Assembly (NCBI GenBank): GCA_032095175.1
Contig: DAMCZI010000001.1
Location: forward strand, 124,001 to 188,000
DNA: 64,000 bases
Direction: 5' to 3'
Source: DAMCZI01 sp032095175
GTDB lineage: Bacteria > Bacillota > Clostridia > Clostridiales > Caloramatoraceae
Positions 63,770 to 64,000 of this stretch are shown here, one piece after another. Position 1 is the first letter of the stretch. The number at the start of each line of letters is the position of its first letter. A program made the translations under genes and the position numbers. The notes under the pieces were generated by a model. It worked only from the letters and a program-made list of their open reading frames with translations. It ran no database searches and was not told the DNA's origin.

Positions 63770-64000
63770 TACAGGGAGATTAGAAGGCTAGAACTTGAAG
63801 TATTAAAAATGCTTATTAATTCTAGTGATAAGATAGTGATAGACATTTCCCTATATTGCAAAGTAAATGTGAACCAGTTTTTCTGCATTGAGATTGAAGA
63901 ATTTCCTGCACAGATTGCTCAGGTAGGAATGTGGCTTATGGATCATCAAATGAACAACCTAGTTGCGGAACACTTTGGCTTGAGTTATTCCAGGTTGCCA
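63770..64000 (+). pseudogene. MmeI-like (type IIG) DNA methyltransferase fragment, truncated at 5' end and by the window
   Basis: The frame is open from 63743 with homology from about 63770: YREIRRLELEVLKMLINSS, then FFCIEIEEFPAQIAQVGMWL and MDHQMNNLVAEHFGL, running off the window. These are conserved in the adenine methyltransferase core of MmeI-type enzymes (normally FYGIEIxEFxAxIA, WLMDHQMN). No start or N-terminal nuclease part precedes it, so it is a fragment, or at least lacks its first several hundred codons. Confidence 0.72.

Noticed and set aside
1..64000. CRISPR arrays, tRNA or rRNA genes, T-box or common riboswitch leaders
   Set aside because: None found on reading both strands; the repeats present are hairpin families or two-copy direct repeats, not regularly spaced arrays.

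Overview
The window is AT-rich, tightly packed, low-GC Gram-positive DNA with strong GGAGG-type ribosome binding sites. The gene content points to an anaerobic Clostridium or close relative: two adhE genes, a group B-like [FeFe] hydrogenase, a HesB-like selenoprotein, a SigY-type ECF operon, DUF1846, DUF2935 and CvfB. This assignment is inferred from gene families; no rRNA or other species marker is present. I saw no tRNA, rRNA or CRISPR array.

Layout. 1-1.9 kb: end of a nucleoside-type (NupPQ-like) ABC importer and a PH-domain protein. 2.1-5.4 kb: two gene remnants, a two-gene unit whose large protein ends in an Ada-like Cys/His tail, and a small membrane protein. 5.7-11 kb: FtsX-type permease, ABC ATPase, response regulator and histidine kinase, resembling an antimicrobial-peptide sensing and export module. 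11-21 kb: DUF2935, a membrane-anchored unknown, an orphan RsmH, fba, DUF1846, and a BlaI/BlaR1 pair whose BlaR1 carries C-terminal WG repeats. 21-28 kb: a GNAT, a 92-residue HesB-like gene with an in-frame UGA (probable Sec), and two divergent adhE genes with a Rex-like site between them. 28.4-31.9 kb: a sigY-yxlCDEFG-like operon with two near-identical ECF promoters. 32-43.4 kb: [FeFe] hydrogenase, a bacterial GH3 protein, CvfB, repeat elements around a 28-codon ORF, a cold-shock protein, a heterodimeric ABC exporter and an aromatic-acid-exporter-like protein.

From 43.4 kb the DNA becomes a defence and decay island. It holds a broken two-gene module ending in a Clp-type AAA ATPase, then a complete type II Wadjet operon (jetD-jetA-jetB-jetC) bracketed by imperfect direct repeats. 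After that come remnants (a Cys-motif protein, an AraC regulator), a UvrC-like nuclease without its second nuclease domain, an esterase, a divergent subtilase lipoprotein, a nonsense-interrupted Rpn nuclease, a GNAT, an Mrr-like restriction endonuclease, and a 5'-truncated MmeI-like methyltransferase running off the end.

The least explained layer is non-coding. At least three families of dispersed hairpin repeats occur, two with arms or paired positions that change together, plus a 219-bp element with 21-bp perfect terminal inverted repeats. Together with the cryptic selenoprotein these are the observations I would follow first.
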